From positions 25,511,325-25,575,324 of the forward strand of contig CM038468.1 in assembly GCA_021464415.1 (NCBI GenBank): a stretch of DNA of 64,000 bases, written 5' to 3'. The notes below the pieces were generated by a model that saw only the letters and a program-made list of their open reading frames with translations, was not told the DNA's origin and ran no database searches. The DNA comes from Lonicera japonica. Lineage: Eukaryota > Streptophyta > Magnoliopsida > Dipsacales > Caprifoliaceae. Below, in pieces: positions 49,404 through 58,879 of the stretch (position 1 is the stretch's first letter; each line of letters starts with the position of its first letter). The position numbers and the translations under genes are program-made.

Positions 49404-49833
49404 TTTATTCCAAAAAGTTCATAAAAGAGATTAACATTGCTTAATTTTTTAGCATACATTATTTAATTATGCATAATTTAATTTTAATCTTTATTTCATA
49501 TAAATTTTGTTCATTTTAATTTATATATTACTATGAGTATTAACAAGTGTTTTGCAGCCTTGGAAAGTTATATAGTGAAGAAATAACATTGGAAAAGCAT
49601 TGAGAGCAAAATACACAAAAATGCAGATTTTTTGGGCAGTGTAATTGACTACACCAAGCCCCATGTAGTCGACTACATGGGTGAGTTGACTCATTAATTT
49701 GCTGCATATTTGACCCACAGGAGATATATCAATTTCCACCTATTTTCTTCATCTCCTTCACTCCACAACCCACGAAAATCCTCCATTATCACCTCCTCAA
49801 GCTTTGAAAAATCAAATTCAACCCAAATCATTG
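49404..49833 (+). other. pol-ORF3 gap with palindrome and candidate splice acceptors
   Basis: Non-coding. CATGTAGTCGACTACATG at 49662-49679 repeats the U3 palindrome. Splice-acceptor-like AAGTGTTTTGCAG ends at 49557 and TTTGACCCACAG ends at 49720; either could serve a spliced ORF3 transcript, but no donor was identified. Confidence 0.5.
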
Positions 49834-50104
49834 CTAAATAACTTATCTACACCAATTATCCATCATCAATCCACATCAAATCTCTACAAATCTACCCAAA
49901 ATCAACCCATTTCAACACTTTATCTCTCCTCTCAAACCCTAACCTATTTTCAAAATTACATCTTCTACACCCAAAATCTATCAATTTTATCTCAAAATCA
50001 CTCTACTACATCATTTTAAAACACTCCTCATCACTTATTCCTCTCACAAAACTTCCAAATTTCAAATTTTACACCAAAAATCCATAAACCCACCATAAAC
50101 CTAA
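49834..50104 (+). promoter_or_regulatory. G-free 271-nt leader before ORF3
   Basis: Not one G occurs on the plus strand over 271 bases, and only five occur from 49741 to the ORF3 ATG at 50126. The tract is C/A/T with many CAA, TCA and CTC words. Such a leader would be almost unstructured RNA, as in G-poor translation-enhancing leaders like tobamovirus omega. The role is inferred. Confidence 0.6.
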
Positions 50105-50125
50105 GCTTTTTCTCTCCTCATATCC

Positions 50126-51289
50126 ATGGCTTCCCACTCTAGACGATCAACAAGACGGCGCGTTCGAGAATCAAACTCTCCACCACCACAAGGACCACCA
50201 CTTTTCATCAATGCTTCGCTAGAAGCTCGTTTCAACTTGGATTTCATCAACCGAGATATCGTGGAAGGTAAACAATTCAATCGCACTTTATTTTCGAAGA
50301 ATGGCTTGCGTATAACAAATGTCTTCCATCAACAAGGAATTGTAGATTTTTTGGATATCAAGGAGGACATTTATCCGCGTTTGGTTCGTTTATTTTATGC
50401 AAATTTACATCACCCTCTAAATGATGATGGAGAAGCCGACACATCCCTTTTGAGAACATATTTAAAAGGAAGATTTATCACTTTTTCAAGAGATGTTATT
50501 GCACAAATCTTCGGGATTAATCGTCATGGCACAACTATTGTCCCTAGCAATTATGACACCCTATTTGGCTACATCCGTTACGACGCACTTAAACCTCTTT
50601 TAAAGGGTCACCATCAAAATAGGAGAAACAATGCCTATGATAGAATTTCTTGCTCTATGCTTACTCTACATGCTAGGTTAATTCATCACATTATTACTCG
50701 TTGCATTGTCCCTCGTAGTGGAAGTTATTCAAATGTCACAAACTATGATATTTTTCTCACATGGGCCATTGCTAGCAACTACAAGCTTGATTTTGCTAGC
50801 TTAATTTTTGACAAGTTCATAGATATCATGTCTCACTCGGCTCGAGGTCTTAGTTATGGTATGGCTCTTACACGCCTATTTAAATTCTATGACATCCCAC
50901 TTGATGACGAGACCGATTCAAGAGAACCAACTGAACATGAGCTATACACCGAGAGGACATTTCATCAAATGCACTACCACTTAGACAATGGGAGATGGAT
51001 CTCTAATGATCCAAATGACGTAGAGGCTAGTGATGAAGAAGAATGGGATGCTCAAGAAGAAGCTTATGAACCATCGCCTCCTTCTCCTCCACATCAAAGG
51101 GGTCGTCCTCGCCAAGATCAACTCATGGATGCCATTAACAATCTATCCATTCAAATGGCCAACACACGTCAAGAGATGCACGAACACTTCAATCGTATTG
51201 AGATGGCTTTTCACTACTATCATCCGGATTATATCCTTCCGGGTTGGCAACAATGGGATCCGTCACCGCCGCCGCCTCCACAAGAGTGA
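50126..51289 (+). CDS. ORF3: post-pol protein with plant transposon-protein-type domain
   Basis: An intact 387-codon frame with one ATG in good context (CCATGG), in the position of the env-like ORF of SIRE elements. The body (about residues 30-240) includes LVRLFYANLHHPL and YLKGRFITFSRDVIAQIFGI. This resembles the 'putative plant transposon protein' domain (Transposase_32 in Pfam, named from memory), found in many plant repeat-encoded proteins. The N-terminus is basic (SRRSTRRRVRES). The C-terminus has an acidic run (EASDEEEWDAQEE), a Pro-rich piece, a short coiled-coil-like helix (about 335-365) and a poly-Pro end. No signal peptide or transmembrane helix is seen, so a true envelope is unlikely. 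It is the only unbroken frame of the element. Function is unknown. Confidence 0.72.
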   Translation: MASHSRRSTRRRVRESNSPPPQGPPLFINASLEARFNLDFINRDIVEGKQFNRTLFSKNGLRITNVFHQQGIVDFLDIKEDIYPRLVRLFYANLHHPLNDDGEADTSLLRTYLKGRFITFSRDVIAQIFGINRHGTTIVPSNYDTLFGYIRYDALKPLLKGHHQNRRNNAYDRISCSMLTLHARLIHHIITRCIVPRSGSYSNVTNYDIFLTWAIASNYKLDFASLIFDKFIDIMSHSARGLSYGMALTRLFKFYDIPLDDETDSREPTEHELYTERTFHQMHYHLDNGRWISNDPNDVEASDEEEWDAQEEAYEPSPPSPPHQRGRPRQDQLMDAINNLSIQMANTRQEMHEHFNRIEMAFHYYHPDYILPGWQQWDPSPPPPPQE

Positions 51290-51307
51290 TTCCCACCTTT
51301 TTGATGA

Positions 51308-51599
51308 AGAAAAAGGGGGAGAAGTATATGTGTGTTATGAGTGAGAATGGTACACACTCTTTATTTTTTATCGGTTGTCTTTATTATGCTATGCTTGTTA
51401 ATTTTATGCTTATCAAGAACTACTAAGTATGTTTAATTATTTTAAGTATGAACTTATCTTACCTATGCAAGTATTTTTCATTAATTAATATTTTTTATCT
51501 ATGCACCTATTTAGGGGGAGCATATTATTCATATGCTTATAATTTCTATTTTCTATAAACACACATTAACTCTATTGTCATCATCAACAAGGGGGAGAT
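51308..51599 (+). other. polypurine tract and two upstream PPT-like boxes
   Basis: The functional PPT is CAAGGGGGAGAT (51588-51599), directly against the 3' LTR. Two more GGGGGAG boxes lie upstream, in GAAAAAGGGGGAGAAG (about 51308-51323) and TTAGGGGGAGC (51511-51521). Repeated PPT-like boxes are known from SIRE-type elements. Confidence 0.8.
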
Positions 51600-53035
51600 T
51601 GTTGACCTTAAAGTCAATTAATCTTATTTTGATAATTACAATAAGTTAATATTGTGTTATTTAACTCGGTTGTTCATTGATAATAGCCACTTTAACCGAA
51701 ACATCTTCCGACCAAGTGTAACCTCAAACTGAAGCGATCATATCTTAACACAAGCTCTACAAGTGCCACTATTCACAAGAAATCAATTTTAGAGATTCAT
51801 AAATGTTATACAAAGTCAAGAATGATCTCAATATGCTCTACAAGCTATCAAGAACAAGAAAGTATCAAGAACTTAAATCAAGTGAAGATACGCTCAAGAA
51901 AATCAAGCATCACGAAGACTCGAAGCTTTTATAATTTAAGTGAGCGCTTAGATTTTATGTAAAAGATATCATTGATCATTTAAATAGCTCATACTATGAT
52001 TTAACCTTGTCAAGATTGATCAAAACTAGTTTTTAATTTAAAAACGATTTTTACCGAAAACTAGGTTTCTTGGAAAATTCTCTATAAATTCATTTGAATG
52101 AATTTTGTTACAAAAATTGTTTTAGAAGTCTTAGAAAACTATTTTTGACATTCTCCAAGCATTAAAATCAATTTCAGAGTCAAAATGCAAAAGTCGAAAA
52201 ACGCACCAAACCTCCCCACTCCAGAAGCATGTAGTCGACTACATGGTTAATGGAGTAGTCGACTACACTACATGGACCCTGAGGGAGTCGACTACATGAA
52301 GAAAACTAGCCGTTGAAACTTTTTCTAAAGTGCACTTTTGACCTATTAATTTATGTTTTTCACCCCAAACGGCTATAAACTTTTGTCACATATATATATG
52401 AGTTCTAAGACTCATTGTTACACACTTGAATGATAATACAATCCCTTATTTCATATATTCACATTATTCAAGTTTGAAAGCTAAGTTATTGATCAATCTT
52501 CTCTTCTTTGAGCTTATTTTCATTGATCAATTTTGATATCTCTTAGTGTGAGCTTCATTTGTATTTGATATACACAAGAGCTATTGTACATTGGTGTTTG
52601 TCACCAAAACTTGTTCAAATCATTTTTGTGAGAGGTGTATCTCATAAAATTAGCAAGAGGGAATTTCTTGTGAAAGTATTGAAGGTGTTTTCAATACTTG
52701 TGAGAGTGTGTGATAAGAATACACTTGTAGAGGTTTGATCTTCACCCGGAAGGAGATCGGTTATAGTGGAAATTCTCGGGGAACTAACCGAGCGCGGACT
52801 AGGGGGAACAAGCCGAACCGTGTGGACAAAAAATCTTCGACTTTGATCGGTTCTATCTTTCTATCTCTTGCTTTGTTATATTGTGTTATTTGCTCATTGT
52901 GCTTGGAATTATTTTTGTTCTTGATTGCTTGATATATATAGACATAATATTTTTAAATCATTTTTTAAAAATACGATTAAGTTTCAAAAACCCTATTCAC
53001 CCCCCCTCCCCCTCTAGGATATTTTTCGACCTACA
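51600..53035 (+). repeat. 3' LTR of the SIRE-like element
   Basis: 1,436 bp, TGTTGACC to CCTACA. Compared with the 5' LTR it lacks 12 bases in the palindrome cluster (52227-52298), has a shorter AT run at the TATA region and a longer C run near its end, and differs at about 20 single positions. Confidence 0.93.
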
Positions 53036-53285
53036 AATATAACTATACCAAGCATTTTATAGAGAAAATAAATTTCCCTTTTTTTTTTCAACAGATGATT
53101 GTGGGTTGGAAAATGGTTGGAAATATAAATAATGGTAAGTATTGTTGTCATTTTACAAGGCACTTCACGGTCAATTGACAGAAAGGCCAGAAATGGATTC
53201 CAAAGTATTCAAAAAATTTAAAATGGGGTACCAAAATACCAATATATAAAGAAATGGGTACGCATCGCCCAAGATTAAAACAAAA

Positions 53286-53934
53286 AATAGTGTTAATTGT
53301 TTAAGTGGATAAAGCCTCACTTAAGAGTTCAACATTTGATAAACATAGATTGATTCTTCTCCGCCACTTGTAGATTGATTCTTCTAATAAAATTTTGTGA
53401 AGATAATCTATTTATCATAGAGAACATAACCGCCAAATTTTATGAAATTATTATTTGTTTAACTTTCAAAATATATCATATTAAATAGAATTGAATCGAA
53501 TAATAATATTAAGAAAGCAAATCCATTAATTTCGCCTTTCCTTCTAATTCCCATCTCCCACCTTTAATTAAATTAGTTTTTTAAGAAAAAAGACTTAAGA
53601 GCTTTCTGGGAAATTTCTCACCACCATTATGCTCATGGCAGTAATAACCGTGTATCTTCTCTTTGTTGAGAATTTAAAAGTTTTGGAAATGGAGCAAAAG
53701 TTCTTGTGTAATAATATTTTTTATAGGAAAAAAAATTAGAGAATAATAATTTTTTGAAATAAGGGCATATTTATTAATTGTGTTTTAAAATGAGAGTTTT
53801 GACTAACACAATAATAGCTTTGTTCACACCTAAAATGGTAATGAAAACACTTATGTGTTAACATGTCCTTAATTAAAAAAATTTAGAATTTGTAAATATA
53901 GATTAAGGTTTTGTAAATAAATTAATTGAAAAAT
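53286..53934. other. AT-rich intergenic DNA
   Basis: No coding or structural feature beyond short A/T runs and a direct repeat of TAGATTGATTCTTCT at 53347 and 53372. Confidence 0.55.
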
Positions 53935-54899
53935 TAAAATGATGGGTGCTGGTAAAAGCACCATTCAAATTCAATTTAAACACCCATTTTTTAAGCACTC
54001 ATATTTTGATTTTAAATTTTTGAGAGTACACAAGCAGTTAAGGCACCCTAATGATAAATACATTCTTAAAACAAAACATGTACTTATCTCCATCTCGGTG
54101 TATGAAACGGTTGAGTCTATAGATCACGTCTTTCTACGTTGCAAATTTGCATCTTAAATTTGGCATCAAATATTTGTGGTTTTGGAATTTCTGGTTTATT
54201 TCCTGCGGATTGTTCTAATTTTTACCGATGGAGTGGGTTAATTTTATGAATAAGTGAAGAGTGAGAAAATTGGAGATGTGTCTCACCAAGAAGAACTATC
54301 TCAATGTCTTGGATTTATTGCCCTTTTCTTGTTAAATTAATTCCAATATACTAAAAGAAATGAAGGAAAACATGCACACAATTTCAAAGATTTTCTTACT
54401 GTGCAAATCCTTCTTTTAGTATAGGAACAAAGGAAAAAGGGCTAATGGAAAAAAATATTTTAGAATATTTGGCTTCAAGTCTACAGGCATGTATTTAGCT
54501 TTTGGCATGCATTAAAGGGGTACTTTAGAAAAGGGTAATTTAGATGCATGTAAACTTTTTTAGAGTTTATGAGAGATAACATAAAATAAAAATATATAAC
54601 ACTATGAATATATATACATGACAACACACACGCATATATATATATAATGTAAAGAAGTGAAGAAGAATATTTTACATTACGAAGTCGTATTAACTTGATG
54701 TTGACAAAAAGGAGACGAAATGATTAACCAAAAAGAAAACGAAAAAGAGATGCTACGATAAAGAAAAAAAAATCGTGGGTTGACTTCTCAATTAGAGTGC
54801 CTTCAAAACTTCATATCTAACTACATGAATTATGCTTTTTAATAAAAAAGGTGTTTAGATTAAAATATCAGGGTACTTTTACCAGCACCCTAAAATGAT
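53935..54899. mobile_element. non-autonomous Mutator-like element (Pack-MULE type)
   Basis: The element spans 53944-54890 (947 bp). Ends are GGGTGCTGGTAAAAGCACC and, inverted, GGTACTTTTACCAGCACCC. Similarity between the arms continues weakly to about 55 bases (AATTTAAACACCC / AATCTAAACACC). It is flanked by identical 9-bp TAAAATGAT copies (53935-53943 and 54891-54899), the Mutator TSD length. There is no transposase, but the interior carries a foreign coding fragment (next entry). Confidence 0.85.
54061..54200 (+). pseudogene. captured zf-RVT (LINE zinc-binding) fragment inside the MULE
   Basis: The frame reads VYETVESIDHVFLRCKFAS, a stop, then IWHQIF. This fits the zinc-binding region after reverse transcriptase in plant LINE-type proteins (C-x2-C...ESxDHLFxxCxFAxxIW), with the first Cys pair lost. 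The open frame from 53939 starts outside the element and is accidental. Confidence 0.6.
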
Positions 54900-55128
54900 A
54901 GCGCGACCTATGATGGCAATTTGGCAATCACAATCATTAATTAGTAAGAGGTCACGGCTTCCAATACCATCCTAAATGAGTTTGGAATTACTAAGGCAAT
55001 TTGACAATCAAAATCTTTTAAAAATAATATAAATGAAAAAAAGAAAATTGCCTTTGTAAGTAAAAGGCGTATGGTCTTAAGAGAAAATTTAAAAGAAAAT
55101 ATTTAAAGTAATCATCTATTCACATCTA

Positions 55129-55548
55129 TTTAAAAGGGGTAGTGTTATTTACATCTTACATATTTCTCACAAACACCTTTTTTGTCACAAATACCTCCAA
55201 TGATAAATTTATTATCACTAACACCCCATAAGGTTTGCTTAATGAGAGGCCAGTGTAGTCACATACACTCGGGCCACATGAGGAGTTTGTAGTAAGAACT
55301 TGCATAACATCAAGTAATGAAGTGCAGGAGTGTTTTTCAAAGAAGGCCCATCTAATGAGAGGTGAATGCACTCACATAGATTTGGTTTAAATGGGGAGAG
55401 TGTATTGCGAAGTACTCACCTAAGATTAAGCAATGGATGAGAGTATTTGTGAGAAATAAAAGGGGTATCAAAATGTGTTTTTAGTTAAATTCTTAAAAGG
55501 GTATTTGTGACACATTTAGGGTGTGTAAAAAACATCACCCTTTAAAAG
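55129..55548. mobile_element. hAT-like MITE with 8-bp TSD
   Basis: The element spans 55137-55540 (404 bp). Ends are GGGTAGTGTTATTTACA and, inverted, TGTAAAAAACATCACCC. The 8-bp TTTAAAAG flanks both ends (55129-55136 and 55541-55548). The interior has repeated CTAATGAGAGG...CAC segments and no real gene; the minus frame 55156-55371 is dismissed. Confidence 0.75.
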
Positions 55549-55733
55549 TGAAAATTTTATACTAGAATTATGCACCAAATTTAATTGGTTTTTTTTTCTT
55601 TTTTTTTCCTCCTCACAGCAGAGCATATGTTGAATCCATTGAGAAATTATAACAATAATGTGTATTATACTGATACGTTGGAATAAATTTGTAAAGCTAT
55701 TAAAAAAATGTATCCATCTACATTATTGCTCTT

Positions 55734-56699
55734 ATGACCAAATTGAATTAAGTCTTTGCTCGATCATTATTGTACTCGCCTTGTTCCAAATCATAATTTA
55801 CCAAAAGCTTAACGTGTTGTAGGTTGCAACGCAATTTTCAAATCATAATGATGTCGCTTAAGAAACTATGCTATTATTGTAAGTGCAAAATAATTTTTTT
55901 CCCTAAAATTTATTGATATGTCATGAAAAACAATTCTATATGAATATCATATTTAGAATAAACAAAATAATAAGATTATAATAAATGTTATTAATATTCT
56001 CTACGGAGTTAATACTCCTTGTTTTCTTTCTTTCTTTTTTCGCCTTAAAATTTATTTAAGTTAACATCTTCAGAATAAGCATAAACAATCGGGTTCAAAA
56101 ATCTTCATCTAAAGGTTTCTATTTTTATCCCCCTATATATATATATGTATACTAGACTAAGTCTAACACATGTTGCGTTGTTTTGTTGCTTATTGCACTA
56201 TGTATAATTTAGGTGGTCTAACACATGTTACGTTGTTTTGTTGCTTATTGCACTATGTATAATTTAGGTGGACTTAGGGGGGCCGGGGTAAAAATAGAAA
56301 CCTTGAGATGAAGATTTTTGAACCCGATTGTTTATGCTTATTCTGAAGATGTTAACTTAATAAATTTTAAGGCGAAAAAAGAAAAAAAGAAAACAAGGAG
56401 TATTAACTCCGTAGAGAATATTAATAACATTTATTATAATCTTATTATTTTATTTATTCTAAATATGATATTCATATAGAATTGTTTTTCATGAAAGATC
56501 AATAAATTTTAGGGAAAAAAATTATTTTGCACTTACAATATATATAATGGCATATATAGTTTCTTAAGCGACATCATTATGATTTGAAAATTGTTGCAAC
56601 CTACAACACGTTAAGCTTTTGGTAAATTATGATTTAGAAAAAGATGAGTACAATAATGATCGAGCAAAGACTTAATTCAATTTGGTCATGTGTTACAGT
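55734..56699. mobile_element. 966-bp fold-back element with ~400-bp inverted arms
   Basis: The left arm (55734-56132) and right arm (56286-56699) are inverted copies with few differences: ATGACCAAATTGAATTAAGT outside, ATCGGGTTCAAAAATCTTCA and GGTTTCTATTTTTA inside. The ~150-base loop holds a 55-bp tandem duplication. No TSD was recognised. Confidence 0.85.
56161..56270. repeat. 55-bp tandem duplication in the fold-back loop
   Basis: GTCTAACACATGTTGCGTTG... is followed by GTCTAACACATGTTACGTTG..., two 55-bp units with one noted mismatch. Confidence 0.9.
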
Positions 56700-56811
56700 A
56701 ACACGTGACCAAATACATCATACTAGGTTCCACTTAACCGAGTAAATAGAGCTTACCTCAGTTACGAGCCACCGAGTTCATACTTCCTTCTTCGGTTATG
56801 GGCAACCAAGC

Positions 56812-57250
56812 CTAGCTTTCATTCTTCAAAAATGTGAGATCTTTTTCCTTAAACATATCCATCAAATTCTTATCGGTGTGTTTAGGGAATGGTAATCCCC
56901 CTTCTAGGATTCTGAATACCCTATGAACATCGCTTGTAGTGATTAATAATTTATTTAGTGTACAATTAAGGACATCAAAATTTGGAATTACATATTCTAA
57001 CAAAAATTTAATTATGGTCTAGTTCTACTTTCAGCAAATAATATACGAGACTAAATCTCATCTTCTTAATTCCGTTCTTTTTATACTCTCCTAAATCATC
57101 CATTAACTTTTTGATAGCGAATCGGCTGTAATGAGTTTTATATACTCCCTGAGACTTAGTCTTTCCGCCATGAATTAGAATCTGAAAAATAATAGTGCTA
57201 GAAATCCTGGCTACGCCACTGTGTATACATATGCAATATTTTCTATACAT
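56812..57250 (-). pseudogene. decayed transposon-type ORF (DVHRV...GGLPF)
   Basis: Two minus-strand frames (57250-57008, then 57003-56812) are joined by one frameshift near 57005. They read ISSTIIFQI...LMDDLGEYKKNGIKKMRF..LLKVELDH and IPNFDVLNCTLNKLLITTSDVHRVFRILEGGLPF. The pattern (hydrophobic start, KK-x-AI/MGF block, NFD, IT-x-x-DVHxV, GGLP) recalls the N-terminal domain of plant repeat-encoded proteins often fused to Ulp1-type proteases. No protease part is present. Assignment is from pattern memory only. Confidence 0.4.
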
Positions 57251-57270
57251 ACCATATCAAACAGTCGAGC

Positions 57271-57840
57271 CCTTAGGGCTCGTTTAGTTCGAGTTTTAGG
57301 AATGGAATTGGCATTCTAGATACTAGGAAATCTTTATTCTTGGCATCCTTTATTCCAATCCATTAGTGCTCGTTTGGTTGGGGTTTTATGAATCAAATCG
57401 GCAATTTTTTATTTTTTTATTTTTTGGAATATTGTTTTTCATTTTCTGAAGAAAAAAAAATTATTTTCGTTTTCTAGAAAAAAAATATAATTTCTGTTTT
57501 CTGGAAAAAAAAAAATTCATTTTTTGGAAATAAAATTTATTTTTCTCATTTTCTGGAAAAAAAAATAATTTCGTTTTTTGGAAAAAAAATTAATATTTTT
57601 CATTTTCTGGAAAAAAAAAATAAATTTTGTTTTCTGGAATTTTTTTCATTTTTTGGAAAAAAATAATATTTTCGTTTTTTGGAATTTTTTTTTTTCATTT
57701 TCTGGGAATTTTTTTTTTTTTTTTCCATTTTTGGGAAAAAAAATTTCACTTTCTGGAAAAAAAAAAGGATGATTCCTACAAAAGGGAATCCAAGGATTCC
57801 TCCCAATTTTCTTGGGAATAAAATTTGGCAAAATGGGGGA
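57271..57840. repeat. MITE-like ends with expanded TTTTCTGGAAAAAA repeats
   Basis: AGGGCTCGTTTAGTTCGAG... and AGTGCTCGTTTGGTTGGGG... form a diverged direct repeat at 57276 and 57365, in the style of 'GCTCGTTTGGTT' MITE termini. From 57420 to 57765 there are about fifteen variants of CATTTTCTGGAAAAAAAA with T-run partners, prone to hairpins. The open frames here are low-complexity artefacts. Confidence 0.65.
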
Positions 57841-57844
57841 ATCT

Positions 57845-58345
57845 AGGCCATAAATCATCTTAAGAGACTAACTCTCACAGTCGCTTAAGACCTCTTATCT
57901 GTCTCTTAAGTTTTAAGCGACTAACTGTCAGTCGCTTAAGTATTGTCTCATTAGCCGAGTGGCTGCAGCTCTTAAGCGACTGATAAATATGGGTCCGTCG
58001 CTTAAGAAACTCTTAAGCCACGAACTCAAACTCCGTCGCTTAATGCTTAGGCGACTTTTGGTAAATAGCTAAGTCGCTTAAGCTAGTCCAGCTTGGACGA
58101 CTGACAATGCCTTGTCAGTCTCTTAAGCTAGTCCATCTTCAGCGACTGATAATGGCTTGTCAATCTCTTAAGTTAGTCTAGCTTAAGCGACTGACAATGC
58201 TTTGTCAGTCTCTTAAGCTTGGTCACTTAAGCAACTGACAAGGCCTTGTTAGTCTCCTAAGCTTGGTCACTTAAGAGACTAGCAAAGCTTTGTCAGTCGC
58301 TTAAGCTGGCCACTTAAGTCACTGACAATGACTATGTCAGTCGCT
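57845..58345. repeat. subterminal-type array of CTTAAG/GCGACTGACAA modules (left)
   Basis: At least ten modules of the type CTTAAGCGACTGACAATG...TTGTCAGTCTCTTAAG, each itself an inverted repeat, spaced about 50-60 bp. Such dense short motifs are typical of CACTA subterminal transposase-binding regions, by inference. No CACTA terminus was seen beside the array. Confidence 0.7.
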
Positions 58346-58697
58346 TAAGTGAAGAAACACCATTTCACCAAAATGTGCAATTCTAATAGCCTGCAAGTTT
58401 GCCAAACTTACAATTCAAATCAATTCACACCTGCAATTCACAACCAAACTTGCAATTCAAAACAATTCACTGCCAAACTTGATATTCAAACCAATTCACA
58501 AAGAAACTTGCAATTCAAACTAATACGATTTCAACATGTATTCACATAGAAAGACAATTCACAAATATAAGTGTATAATTCACGAACAACATACAAACAT
58601 TAAATGTGGTTCATTTACAACATTGAGAACTTGTTCACAAAAATACAAGTCAAATAACAAAAGTCGCGAAAGTACAAATTTGGTTAAATAAACAAGT
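58346..58697. other. short motif-repeat spacer
   Basis: CTTGCAATTCAAA...CAATTCAC words repeat about six times (58376-58530). Otherwise featureless. Confidence 0.5.
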
Positions 58698-58865
58698 TCA
58701 CCTCTCAAATGTTGTTGGTGGAGGTGGTGGAGACATGTCTGTCAACGAAACGAGCAACGAAGGCTGCGGCGGTGGTATGGAGCCTTGCATCAAGGACAAT
58801 CCCAGCTCATCGTTGTCATCAATTTGACTTAGTTTCTTGGATTTGCGACTCGCCTTCGGAGGCAT
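58698..58865 (-). CDS. small exon MPPKASRKSKKLSQ..., possible element-encoded protein
   Basis: The minus strand has ATG (58865-58863) followed by 55 codons to TGA (58700-58698). It is basic at first (PPKASRKSKKLSQ), then acidic (IDDNDELGL), then Pro-rich (MSPPPPPTTFER). A splice acceptor (TTTTCAG) ends just before it, at about 58875. The last codons (GAG AGG TGA) overlap a donor consensus AG|GTGAAC, so translation may continue in another exon. A CT-rich leader candidate lies about 2.4 kb upstream. The function is unrecognised; it may be the N-terminus of a protein carried by the array-bounded element. Confidence 0.45.
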   Translation of the reverse strand: MPPKASRKSKKLSQIDDNDELGLSLMQGSIPPPQPSLLVSLTDMSPPPPPTTFER

Positions 58866-58879
58866 CGTCAAATACCTGA

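Larger units (their letters stand above)
43101..53035 (+). mobile_element. full-length SIRE-like Ty1/copia retrotransposon
   Basis: This 9,935-bp element has two long LTRs, a tRNA-Met PBS, gag, pol in copia order (protease, integrase, reverse transcriptase, RNase H), a third ORF after pol, and a polypurine tract. The pentamer AATAT flanks both ends (43096-43100 and 53036-53040). Length, long LTRs, an extra ORF downstream of pol and repeated PPT-like boxes fit the SIRE/Maximus lineage. By eye the LTRs differ at about 20 positions plus a 12-bp indel over ~1,430 bp, so insertion is fairly recent. Gag-pol carries three in-frame stops and a frameshift, so this copy cannot make a complete polyprotein. 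Confidence 0.93.
42725..53285. mobile_element. older fold-back element split by the copia insertion
   Basis: On the left, GCCGCATCATATACCC...TTATATATTGATATCTTGATATCC...CACTTTAGTACCCATG (42730-42810) is the imperfect reverse complement of GGGGTACCAAAATACC...ATATATAAAG...GGGTACGCATCGCCC on the right (53226-53270). Both arms lie outside the copia LTRs. The retrotransposon therefore landed inside a terminal-inverted-repeat element of about 600 bp. Confidence 0.5.

Noticed and set aside
50126..51289. True envelope protein
   Set aside because: No signal peptide, transmembrane helix or cysteine-rich ectodomain is visible. Only the position matches env-like ORFs.
57578..57858. Several Phe/Lys-rich frames
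   Set aside because: Low-complexity translations of the TTTTCTGGAAAAAAAA repeats.
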